A DNA stretch of 51,128 nucleotides from an uncultured Balneolaceae bacterium (lineage in GTDB: Bacteria; Bacteroidota; Rhodothermia; Balneolales; Balneolaceae). The notes under the pieces are model-generated. The model saw nothing but the letters and a program-made list of their open reading frames with translations. It made no database searches and had not been told where the DNA came from. Below are positions 9,235 through 17,380 of this stretch, in pieces. The first letter of the stretch is position 1, and the number at the start of each line of letters is the position of its first letter. Made by a program: the position numbers and the translations under genes. The stretch covers positions 1-51,128 of the forward strand of contig CAKZLH010000183.1 of the NCBI GenBank assembly GCA_937125285.1. Direction: 5' to 3'.

Positions 9235-9684
9235 ATGAACTGGAAAGACGTTGAACAGCGAGTCATCCATGGCAATCCCACCCCCTCTAACAAGGTTCAA
9301 AAATCACCCGAACAATGGCGCAACGAGCTCAGCGAAGAGGTCTATACCATAACCCGCCTCAAAGGCACCGAACGTCCTTGGTCTAGCGAGCTTTGCAGCA
9401 AATTTGAGCCTGGTCGATACCGCTGCGCTTGCTGCAATACTCTGCTTTTCGATGCCCAAGAAAAATTTGAAAGTCACTCAGGTTGGCCTTCATTCACCGC
9501 GCCGCTAGACGAAGATGCCGTAGCTTATGAAGGGGACACCTCTCACGGGATGATTCGCGTCGAAATTCTGTGCAATATCTGCGATGCCCACCTTGGGCAT
9601 GTTTTTCCCGACGGACCTGCCCCTACTGGCCTACGTTACTGCGTAAACGCATTAAGCCTTACCAAGGATACTTCAAATCCCTAG
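9235..9684 (+). CDS. msrB: Peptide-methionine (R)-S-oxide reductase
   Basis: This enzyme reduces the R epimer of oxidised methionine in proteins using thioredoxin. The 149 residues show every MsrB hallmark: zinc-binding cysteine pairs Cys64/Cys67 (CACC) and Cys113/Cys116 (CNIC), the HSGWPSF substrate motif at 81-87, GHVFPDGP at 121-128, and the catalytic RYCVNALS with Cys136. Cys54 in ELCSKFE is in the position of a resolving cysteine. There is no signal peptide, so it acts in the cytoplasm. It starts 15 bases after the DUF1460 domain, with AGAGG upstream as ribosome binding site, and is probably cotranscribed with the glmM-DUF1460 unit. Its last 26 bases overlap the convergent SxtJ-like gene. 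Confidence 0.97.
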   Translation: MNWKDVEQRVIHGNPTPSNKVQKSPEQWRNELSEEVYTITRLKGTERPWSSELCSKFEPGRYRCACCNTLLFDAQEKFESHSGWPSFTAPLDEDAVAYEGDTSHGMIRVEILCNICDAHLGHVFPDGPAPTGLRYCVNALSLTKDTSNP

Positions 9685-10045
9685 GAGAATAGGTTTTTTC
9701 TCGGGTTGAATAGGTCGTGTCCCCAGCTCGTTTCTTTTGTAAAGGGTCGTTTCCAACAAGGCGAAAAAGAAGGGCTATGGGGGTAATAAATACCCAATAA
9801 ACCGCCCCTAAAACAACGGGATTCACCACCAAACTCATCAAAAAGGCCAGGCGATACCAGGCCCAAACTATGGCATTACCCAAGGGTGGGAATAACAAAA
9901 ATAACAAGCCCAAAGCCAGCGCCCCATCCCTAAGCCAAGCCAACTCTAGAAACCAGGCAATCGCCAAAAAGCCCACCACCATGACCAGTTGGGTCTTGGG
10001 TGTTAGAGGATCCTTTGAAATATCCTGAAGGCTCTTTTTAATCAT
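9659..10045 (-). CDS. SxtJ-like small membrane protein
   Basis: This 128-residue protein has three to four hydrophobic stretches (about 20-35, 42-58, 63-78 and 80-96) and a basic, hydrophilic C-terminal tail of about 30 residues. The segment VNPVVLGAVYWVFITPIALLFRLVGNDPL is typical of the family named after SxtJ of saxitoxin clusters, which regularly accompanies O-carbamoyltransferases; its biochemical role is unknown. It is the third gene of a minus-strand set after the carbamoyltransferase (10248-12089) and the DUF5989 gene (10064-10213), with an 18-base gap to the latter. That arrangement supports the family call. A role in presenting a lipid or glycan acceptor to the carbamoyltransferase at the membrane is only a guess. 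Its 3' end overlaps msrB by 26 bases. Confidence 0.8.
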   Translation of the reverse strand: MIKKSLQDISKDPLTPKTQLVMVVGFLAIAWFLELAWLRDGALALGLLFLLFPPLGNAIVWAWYRLAFLMSLVVNPVVLGAVYWVFITPIALLFRLVGNDPLQKKRAGDTTYSTREKTYSPRDLKYPW

Positions 10046-10063
10046 GATGGTTGCCGTGTTCTC

Positions 10064-10213
10064 TTAAAAAAGGGTGTAAATGAACGGAGCAATGGACGAG
10101 CCACCTCCAATCACAATCAACGCGCCTAAAAGAACCAAAATAATAATCACTGGAGCTAACCAAATCTTCTTTCGCTCCTTCATAAATCCCCACAAATCCC
10201 GCAGTAATTCCAT
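10064..10213 (-). CDS. DUF5989 (SxtK-like) single-pass membrane peptide
   Basis: This 49-residue gene lies in the gap between the carbamoyltransferase and the SxtJ-like gene. It begins MELLRDLWGFMKERKKIW, has one strongly hydrophobic helix (about 19-36), and ends GGGSSIAPFIYTLF. This is the typical build of DUF5989: an amphipathic, Trp-containing N-terminus, positive charges before the helix, and a C-terminal (S/A)xxAPFIYTLF. Family members are found beside carbamoyltransferases and SxtJ, and the small SxtK protein of saxitoxin clusters appears equivalent. It starts 34 bases after the carbamoyltransferase stop and ends 18 bases before the SxtJ-like start, so the three form an operon. Positive-inside charges suggest the N-terminus is cytoplasmic. 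Confidence 0.85.
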   Translation of the reverse strand: MELLRDLWGFMKERKKIWLAPVIIILVLLGALIVIGGGSSIAPFIYTLF

Positions 10214-10247
10214 ATCTATTTCCTTGGTTTGTTGTTACGTTCTTCGT

Positions 10248-12089
10248 TTAATCCTTATCAAAAATTCGTTTCTGAGTCCACTCTGGTTGATCTGATTTCA
10301 ATAAAACATACTGATCCAAAACCAAAACATCCATCTCCGTATCCATAAAACAGGCATAGGCATCGGCAGGAGTACATACGATGGGTTCACCCCGCACATT
10401 AAAAGAAGTATTGATCAACATACCTACCCCTGTTTTCACTTTAAAGGCTTCTAAAAGAGCGGCATAATCGGCATTATACTCGGTATGAACCGTCTGAACC
10501 CGAGCCGAAAAATCGATATGAGTAATGGCTGGTACATCGGAGCGTTCAACCGCCAACTTATCACGTAAGCTCATGTGATGGAAGGCATCGGGTAATTCAT
10601 TTCGATGCTGCTCTTGAACCGGATACACCAAAAGCATGTAGGGGGACGGATGGTTCAACCCGAAAAACTCTCGAGCATCCTCTGGGAGAACCGAGGGGGC
10701 AAATGGGCGAAAAGACTCCCGGTATTTAATCTTTAGATTTAGCTTCTTTTGCATGTCCGAACGTCTAGGATCGCCTAGTATACTTCGGGCCCCTAAAGCT
10801 CTTGGACCAAATTCCATTCGGCCTTGAAACCACCCAACAACCATTCCCTGTGCAAGATATTCGGCCACAACATCGAAAAGTTCGGGGCGCTGGTATTCTT
10901 GGCTAACCGCACCATAGGGTTTAAGCGCTCGTCGAATATGAGTCGCATTATAGGCAGGACCTAAATAAGAACCCTTCATCTGATCGCCATCAAGCTTGCG
11001 ATTCTGTTCAAAATAGATGTAATGAGCGGCCAAGGCAGCTCCTAGTGCGCCTCCAGCATCTCCCGCCGCGGGTTGAATGTACACATCCTCAAAGATGCCC
11101 GAGCGGTGCAGTCTTCCGTTTGCCACACAATTTAAGGCCACCCCACCAGCCATGCATACCCTTGAAGCGCCGGTTATCTCTTTGGCATGTTGCGCCATTT
11201 TGAGTACAATTTCTTCGGTCACTTCTTGAATGGCTAGGGCTAAATCGGCCTGCTCAGGACTTAGTTCTGCCTCATCGGTTCGTCGTGGCATTCCAAATAG
11301 TGCGGCCCATTTCTTATCCGGTACCATTCTGAGCCCGGTGGTATAGGAGAAATAAGCTTGATTCAACCAGATAGAACCGTCCTCATTCAACCGGACTAGA
11401 CGATCGTAAATGATGGTTTTATAACGTTCTACTCGGTCACTCCCAGGCACTCCATAAGGGGCTAATCCCATGAGTTTATACTCTCCAGAATTAACTTTGA
11501 AGCCTAAAAAATAGGTAAAAGCCGAATACAGAAGGCCAAGAGAATGGGGGAAATTCAATTCTTTGAGCAGAGTAATAGAGCCGCCATGTCCTTTTGAAAT
11601 AGAAGCCGTAGCCCATTCCCCTACCCCATCGATGGTTAAAATTGCCGCTTCTTCAAATGGCGATGGATAAAAAGCGCTAGCCGCGTGAGACAGGTGATGT
11701 TCAGGAAACAGTAAGGGAATCTTTTTCACCCCTTCAAACCCCATTTCTTCAAGCGATTGACGAATCATTCGTTTCAAGAACATTTTCTCTTTCAACCAGA
11801 CAGGCATGGCCATTATAAAGGAACGAATACCCCGTGGTGCATACGAGAGATAACTCTCGAGCAGTCGCTCTAACTTTAAGAAGGGTTTGTCATAGAAAAC
11901 AATCGCGTCCAGATCGCTTAGATTGTATCCAGACTCCTCTAAAACATAGGCTACGGCGCTGCTCGGGAAACCAGCATCGTGTTTGACCCGCGTGAAACGC
12001 TCTTCTTGAGCAGCGGCAATTATATGGCCGTCTTCCAAAAAAGCAGCGGCAGAATCATGATAAAAGGCAGATATACCTAAAATTTTCAT
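10248..12089 (-). CDS. Carbamoyltransferase, NodU/CmcH/SxtI type
   Basis: This enzyme transfers a carbamoyl group from carbamoyl phosphate, through a carbamoyl-adenylate, to a hydroxyl of a sugar or small molecule. The 613 residues match the two-domain family. The N-terminal Kae1-like domain starts MKILGISAFYHDSAA and has AAAQEERFTRVKHD, the metal-binding HHLSHAASAFYPSPF, and the ATP-binding TIDGVGEW. The C-terminal YrdC-related domain carries GWFQGRMEFGPRALGARSILGDPR and INTSFNVRGEPIVCTPADA. All are intact. It leads a three-gene set with DUF5989 and SxtJ-like genes. The acceptor is unknown: no antibiotic or toxin pathway surrounds it, so a cell-surface glycan or lipid is a plausible but untested target. 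Confidence 0.93.
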   Translation of the reverse strand: MKILGISAFYHDSAAAFLEDGHIIAAAQEERFTRVKHDAGFPSSAVAYVLEESGYNLSDLDAIVFYDKPFLKLERLLESYLSYAPRGIRSFIMAMPVWLKEKMFLKRMIRQSLEEMGFEGVKKIPLLFPEHHLSHAASAFYPSPFEEAAILTIDGVGEWATASISKGHGGSITLLKELNFPHSLGLLYSAFTYFLGFKVNSGEYKLMGLAPYGVPGSDRVERYKTIIYDRLVRLNEDGSIWLNQAYFSYTTGLRMVPDKKWAALFGMPRRTDEAELSPEQADLALAIQEVTEEIVLKMAQHAKEITGASRVCMAGGVALNCVANGRLHRSGIFEDVYIQPAAGDAGGALGAALAAHYIYFEQNRKLDGDQMKGSYLGPAYNATHIRRALKPYGAVSQEYQRPELFDVVAEYLAQGMVVGWFQGRMEFGPRALGARSILGDPRRSDMQKKLNLKIKYRESFRPFAPSVLPEDAREFFGLNHPSPYMLLVYPVQEQHRNELPDAFHHMSLRDKLAVERSDVPAITHIDFSARVQTVHTEYNADYAALLEAFKVKTGVGMLINTSFNVRGEPIVCTPADAYACFMDTEMDVLVLDQYVLLKSDQPEWTQKRIFDKD

Positions 12090-12096
12090 GCCACAA

Positions 12097-12129
12097 GATA
12101 GTAGTTCGTCTCAAATAAAACATACTATC
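12097..12129. promoter_or_regulatory. Inverted repeat in the divergent carbamoyltransferase/yicC promoter region
   Basis: GATAGTA (12097-12103) and TACTATC (12123-12129) are exact inverted 7-base arms separated by 19 bases, in the 105-base region between the two divergent genes. The left arm begins eight bases upstream of the carbamoyltransferase ATG. It could be an operator or a hairpin in the leader; arms this short also arise by chance. Confidence 0.25.
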
Positions 12130-12194
12130 CGTTTGGTTTTTAAAGCATACCGGCATTTCGTAATTTTAACCAACAATTTGACTCAGGTAGTACT

Positions 12195-13091
12195 ATGATT
12201 ATTTCAATGACCGGGTTCGGGCGCGGCGAAGCCAGCGCCAATGGTGTGACAGCCATGGTTGAACTCAAAACACTTAACTCTCGATACTTAGACCTTGGGG
12301 TGCGATTGCCCCAGCGATTTCAAGAAAAAGAACTGCAATTTAAAGAGTGGGTGTCCAAGGAAATTGCTCGTGGAAAATTAAACGCCACTGTGTATCTGGA
12401 CGACCAAGAAACCAACAAGAAATCGGCGGTACTGGATGAACAGAAACTTGAACAATACACCCAAATTTTACTCCAAATCAAGGAAAAGACAGGAGCATCG
12501 GGAATAGAGGCAGCTATTCAGTTCAAAGATCTGCTGCATTTTAACGACCTCATTACTCATCCCGAGCCCGAAGAAGATCCTGAACACGATGATATGTGTT
12601 GGAATTTAATCAAACAAGCCAATGAGCAAGCGCTTGCAAAACTCATGGAAATGAAAATCCAAGAGGGTGAACAGCTTCGCAACGATATTTTAAATCGAAT
12701 CGAAGCCATCGCAACTGCCGTTGAGCACATTCGAAGCATAACAGGAGACCGAGCAGAAGAGGTTCGTAAAAAATTATTAGAACGCATGAAAGCGTTACTT
12801 GAGGATGAAAAAATAGACAAAGATCGGCTCGAAATGGAAGTCACCATCATGGCCGATAAAATGGATATCACCGAAGAAACGGTTCGCTTAGATGCCCATT
12901 TGAAGTTTTTTATCGAAGCCATGAACTCAAAAGAGCACGCCGGAAGGCGATTGAATTTTCTCACCCAAGAAATCAACCGTGAGCTCAACACCATTGGCTC
13001 CAAAGCCAACGATTCTGCCATCGCTCATGAGGTGGTAAAAGCCAAAGAAATGCTCGAACAAATCAGAGAACAGGTACAAAACGTCGAATGA
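12195..13091 (+). CDS. yicC: YicC/YloC family endoribonuclease
   Basis: This is a YicC-type protein, a family with endoribonuclease activity implicated in small-RNA and mRNA decay. The protein starts MIISMTGFGRGEA, the nearly invariant N-terminus, followed by VELKTLNSRYLDLGVRLP. The C-terminal DUF1732 region is marked by RLEMEVTIMADKMDITEE, then HAGRRLNFLTQEINRE and IGSKANDS. Length (298) is normal. It heads a plus-strand operon: its TGA overlaps the gmk start as ATGA, and rpoZ and coaBC follow closely. The yicC-gmk-rpoZ-coaBC order is widely conserved in bacteria, which makes the assignment firm. Confidence 0.95.
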   Translation: MIISMTGFGRGEASANGVTAMVELKTLNSRYLDLGVRLPQRFQEKELQFKEWVSKEIARGKLNATVYLDDQETNKKSAVLDEQKLEQYTQILLQIKEKTGASGIEAAIQFKDLLHFNDLITHPEPEEDPEHDDMCWNLIKQANEQALAKLMEMKIQEGEQLRNDILNRIEAIATAVEHIRSITGDRAEEVRKKLLERMKALLEDEKIDKDRLEMEVTIMADKMDITEETVRLDAHLKFFIEAMNSKEHAGRRLNFLTQEINRELNTIGSKANDSAIAHEVVKAKEMLEQIREQVQNVE

Positions 13092-13660
13092 TTAAGGCTC
13101 GAACCATTATTCTTGTTGCTCCTAGTGGAACCGGAAAAACCACCATCGCTCAGCGATTGTTCCAAGACTTTCCACAGCTAAAGTTTAGTGTATCTGCAAC
13201 CACACGATCCCCTCGCGAGGGAGAGCGTAATGGAGTTGACTACTTTTTTTTAACCCCTTCCGAATTTCAATCCAGAATAGAGGAAGGCGATTTTGTAGAA
13301 TGGGAAGAATTTTATGGAGGAAGCAGATATGGAACTTTGGCTTCTGAGCTTGTAAAAAATACAGAAAAAGGATATTTTACTCTGCTCGATGTGGAAGTAA
13401 AAGGTGCCGTTCGACTCAAACAAATGTTTGGCCAACAGTGTCTAGCTTTGTTCTTACGCCCTCCTTCTCTCGAGATATTGGAAGAGCGACTCCGTAAACG
13501 CAACACCGATAGTGAAGAATCTCTTAAGCTACGACTAGAACGGGCGGAAGAAGAACTTAGCTACGCGGACCATTTTGATCAGACCATTGTGAACGATACG
13601 TTAGATGTGGCCTATCAAGAAGTTAAAGAAGCCGTTCAAACCTTCATGAATACATTTTAA
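13088..13660 (+). CDS. gmk: Guanylate kinase
   Basis: This essential cytoplasmic enzyme phosphorylates GMP to GDP with ATP. The P-loop is APSGTGKT at residues 11-18. The GMP-binding region is complete, including SATTRSPREGERNGVDYFFL and EGDFVEWEEFYGGSRYGT. The lid and base-recognition region ALFLRPPSLEILEERLRKR is normal, as is the 190-residue length. Its ATG overlaps the yicC stop by four bases and rpoZ begins 5 bases after its end, so translation is likely coupled across the operon. Confidence 0.97.
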   Translation: MIKARTIILVAPSGTGKTTIAQRLFQDFPQLKFSVSATTRSPREGERNGVDYFFLTPSEFQSRIEEGDFVEWEEFYGGSRYGTLASELVKNTEKGYFTLLDVEVKGAVRLKQMFGQQCLALFLRPPSLEILEERLRKRNTDSEESLKLRLERAEEELSYADHFDQTIVNDTLDVAYQEVKEAVQTFMNTF

Positions 13661-13665
13661 AATCT

Positions 13666-13956
13666 ATGCCAATTAAAACGCTCGATATCGAACATTTGAA
13701 ACAAGTTACTGGGAATAAGTATGAACTCATGGTCATTCTTGGTAAACGAGCACGACAAATTGCCGCTCAAGAAAAACTTGAATTGGATGAAAAGCTTCAA
13801 TATTTCGAAGGCTTTGAAGACGATGATGAATTTTCATTCAACGAAGAACAAGAGCAGATCTCCAAAGCTTTTGAAAAGCTTCCTCACGCTACCAGACGCG
13901 CCATCAGCGAAATGGAAGAGGACGCTATATACTACCGCAGACCAGAACAAGACTAA
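13666..13956 (+). CDS. rpoZ: DNA-directed RNA polymerase omega subunit
   Basis: This is the small subunit that helps fold and stabilise the beta' subunit of RNA polymerase. The protein is 96 residues; the first half carries the RpoZ/Rpb6 core, TGNKYELMVILGKRARQIAA (residues 15-34), corresponding to the N-R-x-x-L-x-x-x-x-x-R-A-R-Q-L pattern. The rest is a very acidic stretch (FEGFEDDDEFSFNEEQEQ) and a short helical end, which is common in Bacteroidota-like omega proteins. The gene lies 5 bases after gmk and 3 bases before coaBC, the classic position. Sequence conservation is modest, so context adds much to the call. Confidence 0.93.
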   Translation: MPIKTLDIEHLKQVTGNKYELMVILGKRARQIAAQEKLELDEKLQYFEGFEDDDEFSFNEEQEQISKAFEKLPHATRRAISEMEEDAIYYRRPEQD

Positions 13957-13959
13957 ATC

Positions 13960-15252
13960 ATGCTCTCCGGTAAGCACATCCTACTGGGGGTGACCGGAGG
14001 AATTGCGGCGTACAAAGCGGCGTATTTAGTACGTGCCTTTCAACAAGAAGGCGCTGTCGTACGTGTAGTTATGACTCCATCGGCTACTCGTTTTGTGGGT
14101 GTAGAAACTTTCTCTGCACTCACGGGCCACGAAGTGGGAGTTCACACATTTATTGGAGATGACTCAACTTCATCGACTTTATCATCATCTTCCTCATCCA
14201 TCCCCTCCACCTCCACTTCCTCTTCAGCTGATAAAAAATCTCCCCTAGCAAAAGATCAATCCCACAATCAGTGGACACGCCACATCCAGTGGGGAGAATG
14301 GGCCGACTGGTTCGTCATTGCTCCATGCACGGCAAATACCATAGCAAAAATCGCTCATGGTGTTTCGGATAATCTACTTACCGCTACGGTATTAGCCGCT
14401 CGATGCCCTCTCCTGATTTGCCCGACCATGGACGGAGAGATGATGGAATCTGCCGCCACCTTAGACAATTTAAATACGCTTGAAAAGCGTGGAATTCACA
14501 TCATGGAGCCTGAATCGGGCTATTTGGCCAGCGGTCTCATTGGAAAAGGACGTCTCCCAGAAACCGAGGCCATTGTACAAAAGGTAGATGAACTTATGGG
14601 CGCCTTACCCGGGCCACTATATGGAAAAAAAGTGATTGTAACAGCCGGGCCTACCCGAGAGTACATAGATGCCGTTCGTTTTCTCTCCAATCCCAGCTCG
14701 GGGAAAATGGGAGTAGCCATGGCAAAAGCAGCCATGAGACTGGGTGGCAGCGTTCATTTGGTACATGGCCCCATTTCGATTGCCTTTCCAGAAGGAATCG
14801 CTAGCTATGCCGTTACTTCTGCTCAAGATATGTTTGAGCAGGTTGCGGAATTAAGTCCAGCAGATGTCTACATCAAAGCAGCTGCGGTATCTGATTTCAC
14901 ACCGAAAACCAAAGTGAATCACAAGGTAAAAAAATCCAGTGCCCAATCCTCTATTGAGCTTGTTCCTACCCCTGATATCCTTTCATGGATTGGGGAACAT
15001 AAAAATGAGACCGCCATTAGTATCGGTTTTGCTATGGAAACGGAAAGGCTAGAGGAGCAGGCCGAATCCAAAAGAGTGCACAAAAATGCCGATTGGATTA
15101 TCGCCAATTCCATCGGGGAAGATGTACCCCAACAAGGCTTTGAAAGTGATTATAATAAAGTACTTCTATTAGGGCAAGGGACCTCGCTAGAAATGGAGGG
15201 GCCTAAAGAAGACTTGGCCATGAATCTACTTCGTACTATATTTTCGGTATGA
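13960..15252 (+). CDS. coaBC: Bifunctional phosphopantothenoylcysteine decarboxylase / phosphopantothenate-cysteine ligase
   Basis: This enzyme makes 4'-phosphopantothenoylcysteine and decarboxylates it, two consecutive steps of coenzyme A synthesis. The FMN-binding CoaC half starts with LLGVTGGIAAYKAAYLVRAF (8-27). Its active-site His is His108 in TRHIQWGEWAD, and the PASANT motif appears as PCTANT (122-127). The CoaB half begins near residue 222 with KKVIVTAGPTREYIDAVRFL and SNPSSGKMGVAMA. It is unusual in having about 35 extra residues (67-101) just before His108, including a Ser/Thr/Pro tract with hardly any other residue at 69-90. The DNA there (about 14162-14226) is a pyrimidine-rich tract on the plus strand. 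The reading frame is unbroken. PanB, another pantothenate/CoA gene, lies 2 kb away on the other strand. Confidence 0.96.
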   Translation: MLSGKHILLGVTGGIAAYKAAYLVRAFQQEGAVVRVVMTPSATRFVGVETFSALTGHEVGVHTFIGDDSTSSTLSSSSSSIPSTSTSSSADKKSPLAKDQSHNQWTRHIQWGEWADWFVIAPCTANTIAKIAHGVSDNLLTATVLAARCPLLICPTMDGEMMESAATLDNLNTLEKRGIHIMEPESGYLASGLIGKGRLPETEAIVQKVDELMGALPGPLYGKKVIVTAGPTREYIDAVRFLSNPSSGKMGVAMAKAAMRLGGSVHLVHGPISIAFPEGIASYAVTSAQDMFEQVAELSPADVYIKAAAVSDFTPKTKVNHKVKKSSAQSSIELVPTPDILSWIGEHKNETAISIGFAMETERLEEQAESKRVHKNADWIIANSIGEDVPQQGFESDYNKVLLLGQGTSLEMEGPKEDLAMNLLRTIFSV

Positions 15253-15707
15253 ACAAAAAGCTAAGTATAGTTATACTTTTATTTATGGCCTGCCTTATCT
15301 CGGCCTACTTGCTCGTCTCAGTTCCCAAGACACCGACGCTAGGTATTTTATCGCAAGAACATTTGGACGAGCTTATTGTGGAAACCTTGACCGAACAATC
15401 TATTCCCAAGAATCAATATCGGGTGTTCACCGCCGTTCAAGACTCCCTTTTTACACGAAAAATCTATCGCGTCTCAACGGCCCCTAGCTATTCTAAAACC
15501 AGTTTTCACTATGCTCTCCACCGTAAACTAGAGCCCTATGGGGTTGAGACTCCTGCTCGAGTGTTGTTTCCTCAAAAAGACTTACATCTTTACGTGATGG
15601 CCAATGAAACCATCCACAGAACCATACGACTGCTCACCGACCCTTCTCTCGTTATTCCAGCAGATACCACGAATACGGCCACTAGCTCGGTGGGTTCAAC
15701 CCGATAA
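15249..15707 (+). CDS. Unknown membrane-anchored or secreted protein
   Basis: I do not recognise this 152-residue protein. It starts MNKKLSIVILLFMACLISAYLL, a hydrophobic N-terminus that could be a signal peptide or an uncleaved anchor. The remainder is soluble, of mixed alpha/beta character, with a short Thr/Ser-rich end (DTTNTATSSVGSTR). No catalytic motif is evident. Its ATG overlaps the coaBC stop by four bases (ATGA), so it is translated with that operon, and the lipase start follows within five bases of its stop. That tight packing argues it is a real gene. The middle contains VLFPQKDLHLYVMANETIHRTIRLL, but I cannot tie it to a family. Confidence 0.75.
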   Translation: MNKKLSIVILLFMACLISAYLLVSVPKTPTLGILSQEHLDELIVETLTEQSIPKNQYRVFTAVQDSLFTRKIYRVSTAPSYSKTSFHYALHRKLEPYGVETPARVLFPQKDLHLYVMANETIHRTIRLLTDPSLVIPADTTNTATSSVGSTR

Positions 15708-15711
15708 GCGC

Positions 15712-16566
15712 ATGAAGGAAAAGAACACCCTCTTAAAACGCTTAGAGATGCAAGAGTACCCTCAACCCGAGATTTGGGAGTTGAAGCATCCGATACTGCT
15801 TTGTCATGGTTTTGGTGCTATAGGTGGATTGGTTAAACCTTCCCCACTCCATGACCCTTGTATGTGGATGCGCGGACATGGAATTTTAGCTTTTGCGCCC
15901 AACATTGTCCCCTATGCCCCCATAGAAACCCGAGCAAATAGCTGGGCTCGCATACTTAAGGACTTAGCTCAAAAGCATGGGATCTCCAAATTCAACGTAG
16001 TGGCGCACAGTATGGGTGGACTCGATATGCGTTATGCCCTCGCACATTTGGGAATTGCCCCTATGGTGGCCTCCTTAACCACTATCGCTACGCCCCACAA
16101 AGGAACCTATTTGGCTGATTTTGTTCGGAGTACTCCTGAAATATTAACCGAAAAAATAGGGGATGTGGTAGACTGGTTTGCCGATAATGTGTATGTGAAA
16201 GAGCGGAATAACGCTATTGGGTCGGTTGAACAGCTCACTCGAGGATATATTCAAAAGACGTTTAATCCCAGCACTCCTGATCCTACAGATATCCCAATTT
16301 TTTCCTATTCGGCTGGTGTAGGAAAAGGAACGGAAACTCCCTTGAACCCCATATTTTTATTTCAGAATAATCTTATTCATGAAAAAGAGGGTGTCAATGA
16401 CTCATTTGTTTCCGTCGATAGCGCCATCTGGGGAGAACATTTGGGAACGCTTCAGCTGTCTCACCTAAATCAAATTAACGTGCAGATAAGTACCCGCGAA
16501 ACCAAAGAGCGCTACACTACATTCTGGACAGGCCTGGTGCATCATTTAATGGACCAAAAATTATAG
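15712..16566 (+). CDS. Triacylglycerol lipase-like alpha/beta hydrolase
   Basis: This protein has the fold and motifs of true lipases. An oxyanion-hole HG lies in LCHGFG (31-35), the nucleophile elbow is VAHSMGGLDMRY with Ser100, ATPHKGT follows it as in bacterial lipases, and NDSFVSVDSAIWGEHLG and LSHLNQIN resemble the calcium-binding Asp and catalytic His regions of family I lipases. The likely substrates are long-chain acyl esters. I start it at the ATG at 15712 (284 residues), which avoids overlapping the upstream gene; an ATG at 15604 would add 36 residues read from that gene in another frame. No signal peptide is visible, which is odd for a lipase: it may be cytoplasmic or exported by an unseen route. 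Confidence 0.85.
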   Translation: MKEKNTLLKRLEMQEYPQPEIWELKHPILLCHGFGAIGGLVKPSPLHDPCMWMRGHGILAFAPNIVPYAPIETRANSWARILKDLAQKHGISKFNVVAHSMGGLDMRYALAHLGIAPMVASLTTIATPHKGTYLADFVRSTPEILTEKIGDVVDWFADNVYVKERNNAIGSVEQLTRGYIQKTFNPSTPDPTDIPIFSYSAGVGKGTETPLNPIFLFQNNLIHEKEGVNDSFVSVDSAIWGEHLGTLQLSHLNQINVQISTRETKERYTTFWTGLVHHLMDQKL

Positions 16567-16599
16567 CATCCACAAGCCCAACACCTCAGGCTAGATGCT
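16565..16599 (-). terminator. Possible terminator hairpin between convergent lipase and surE
   Basis: Nested inverted repeats AGCATC/GATGCT (16565-16570 with 16594-16599) and AGCC/GGCT (16575-16578 with 16589-16592) form a bulged stem in the 49-base gap. Read leftwards, for surE transcripts, the stem is followed by TATAATTTTT, as an intrinsic terminator requires. Read rightwards, it lacks a T-run. Confidence 0.4.
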
Positions 16600-16615
16600 T
16601 CAAATAGAAACCTGC

Positions 16616-17380
16616 TTAGGACTCCGTTTTAGATTTCATTTCTTCGAGCATCAGGTAGTGGGTCAAGTCGTACTGTATAGGCGTTACCGTAGCGAATCCT
16701 TGACGTAATAACTGAATATCGGCGTCTGGCGAATCGTCTAAGAGTTCAAATTTTCCCGTGAGCCAGAAATAGGGGCGCTTGAAAGGATCCTGCCGGCCCT
16801 CGTATTCTTCCACATATCGACTGTCGGCCATCTTAGACCACTTCAACCCTTTAAATGGACCTGCTGGCGCATTGATATTTAAAGTAATGCCCTTAGGTAA
16901 GCCACTCTCCAGTACCTGACTTATCATAAGGCGAGCTGCATCTAGACATCCGCTTAAATCGGCACTATTATCAAAATCAGTACATGAGACCGCGATCGAT
17001 GGATAGCCTAAAACTGTACCCTCGGTCGCTGCACTCACCGTTCCAGAATACAACAAATTAATACCTGCATTACTGCCATGATTAATCCCGCTTAAGACCA
17101 AATCGGGTTTTTCTTCTAGTAATTGATCATGTGCTAATTTTACGCAGTCGGCGGGGGTTCCGGTTACCGCAAAGCCCTCAATATCATCCACCACTTTAAC
17201 CCGGTTGGCTCGTAATGGCTCATGGATGGTCACGGCATGTCCAACCGCACTTTGCTCCCGGTCAGGAGCGATGACCACCACCCTTCCAAATTCTGCTGCT
17301 AGTCGAGCGAGTGCTTTAATACCATTTGAGAAGAAACCGTCATCATTAGATACCAATATATAAGGTGTCTTTTTAGCCAT
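16616..17380 (-). CDS. surE: 5'/3'-nucleotidase SurE
   Basis: This metal-dependent phosphatase acts on nucleoside 5'/3'-monophosphates and is linked to stress survival. The acidic metal motif SNDDG (11-15) lies at the N-terminus, with [59 protein letters not shown] and LNINAP following in the family order. I start it at the ATG at 17380 because AAGGAG lies four bases before it and the protein then begins [15 protein letters not shown]; an upstream ATG (17428) would add 16 residues read over panB. It overlaps the end of panB by 8 bases. It is the last gene of the seven-gene minus-strand run beginning at comF. Confidence 0.96.
   Translation of the reverse strand: MAKKTPYILVSNDDGFFSNGIKALARLAAEFGRVVVIAPDREQSAVGHAVTIHEPLRANRVKVVDDIEGFAVTGTPADCVKLAHDQLLEEKPDLVLSGINHGSNAGINLLYSGTVSAATEGTVLGYPSIAVSCTDFDNSADLSGCLDAARLMISQVLESGLPKGITLNINAPAGPFKGLKWSKMADSRYVEEYEGRQDPFKRPYFWLTGKFELLDDSPDADIQLLRQGFATVTPIQYDLTHYLMLEEMKSKTES

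Noticed and set aside
9659-12089. Saxitoxin or nodulation-factor biosynthesis
   Set aside because: Only the carbamoyltransferase, SxtJ-like and DUF5989 genes are present; no polyketide, amidinotransferase or chitooligosaccharide genes are nearby.
12557-13021. Minus-strand open frame of 154 codons inside yicC
   Set aside because: It is antisense to conserved YicC motifs and very rich in Ser, as expected of a shadow frame.
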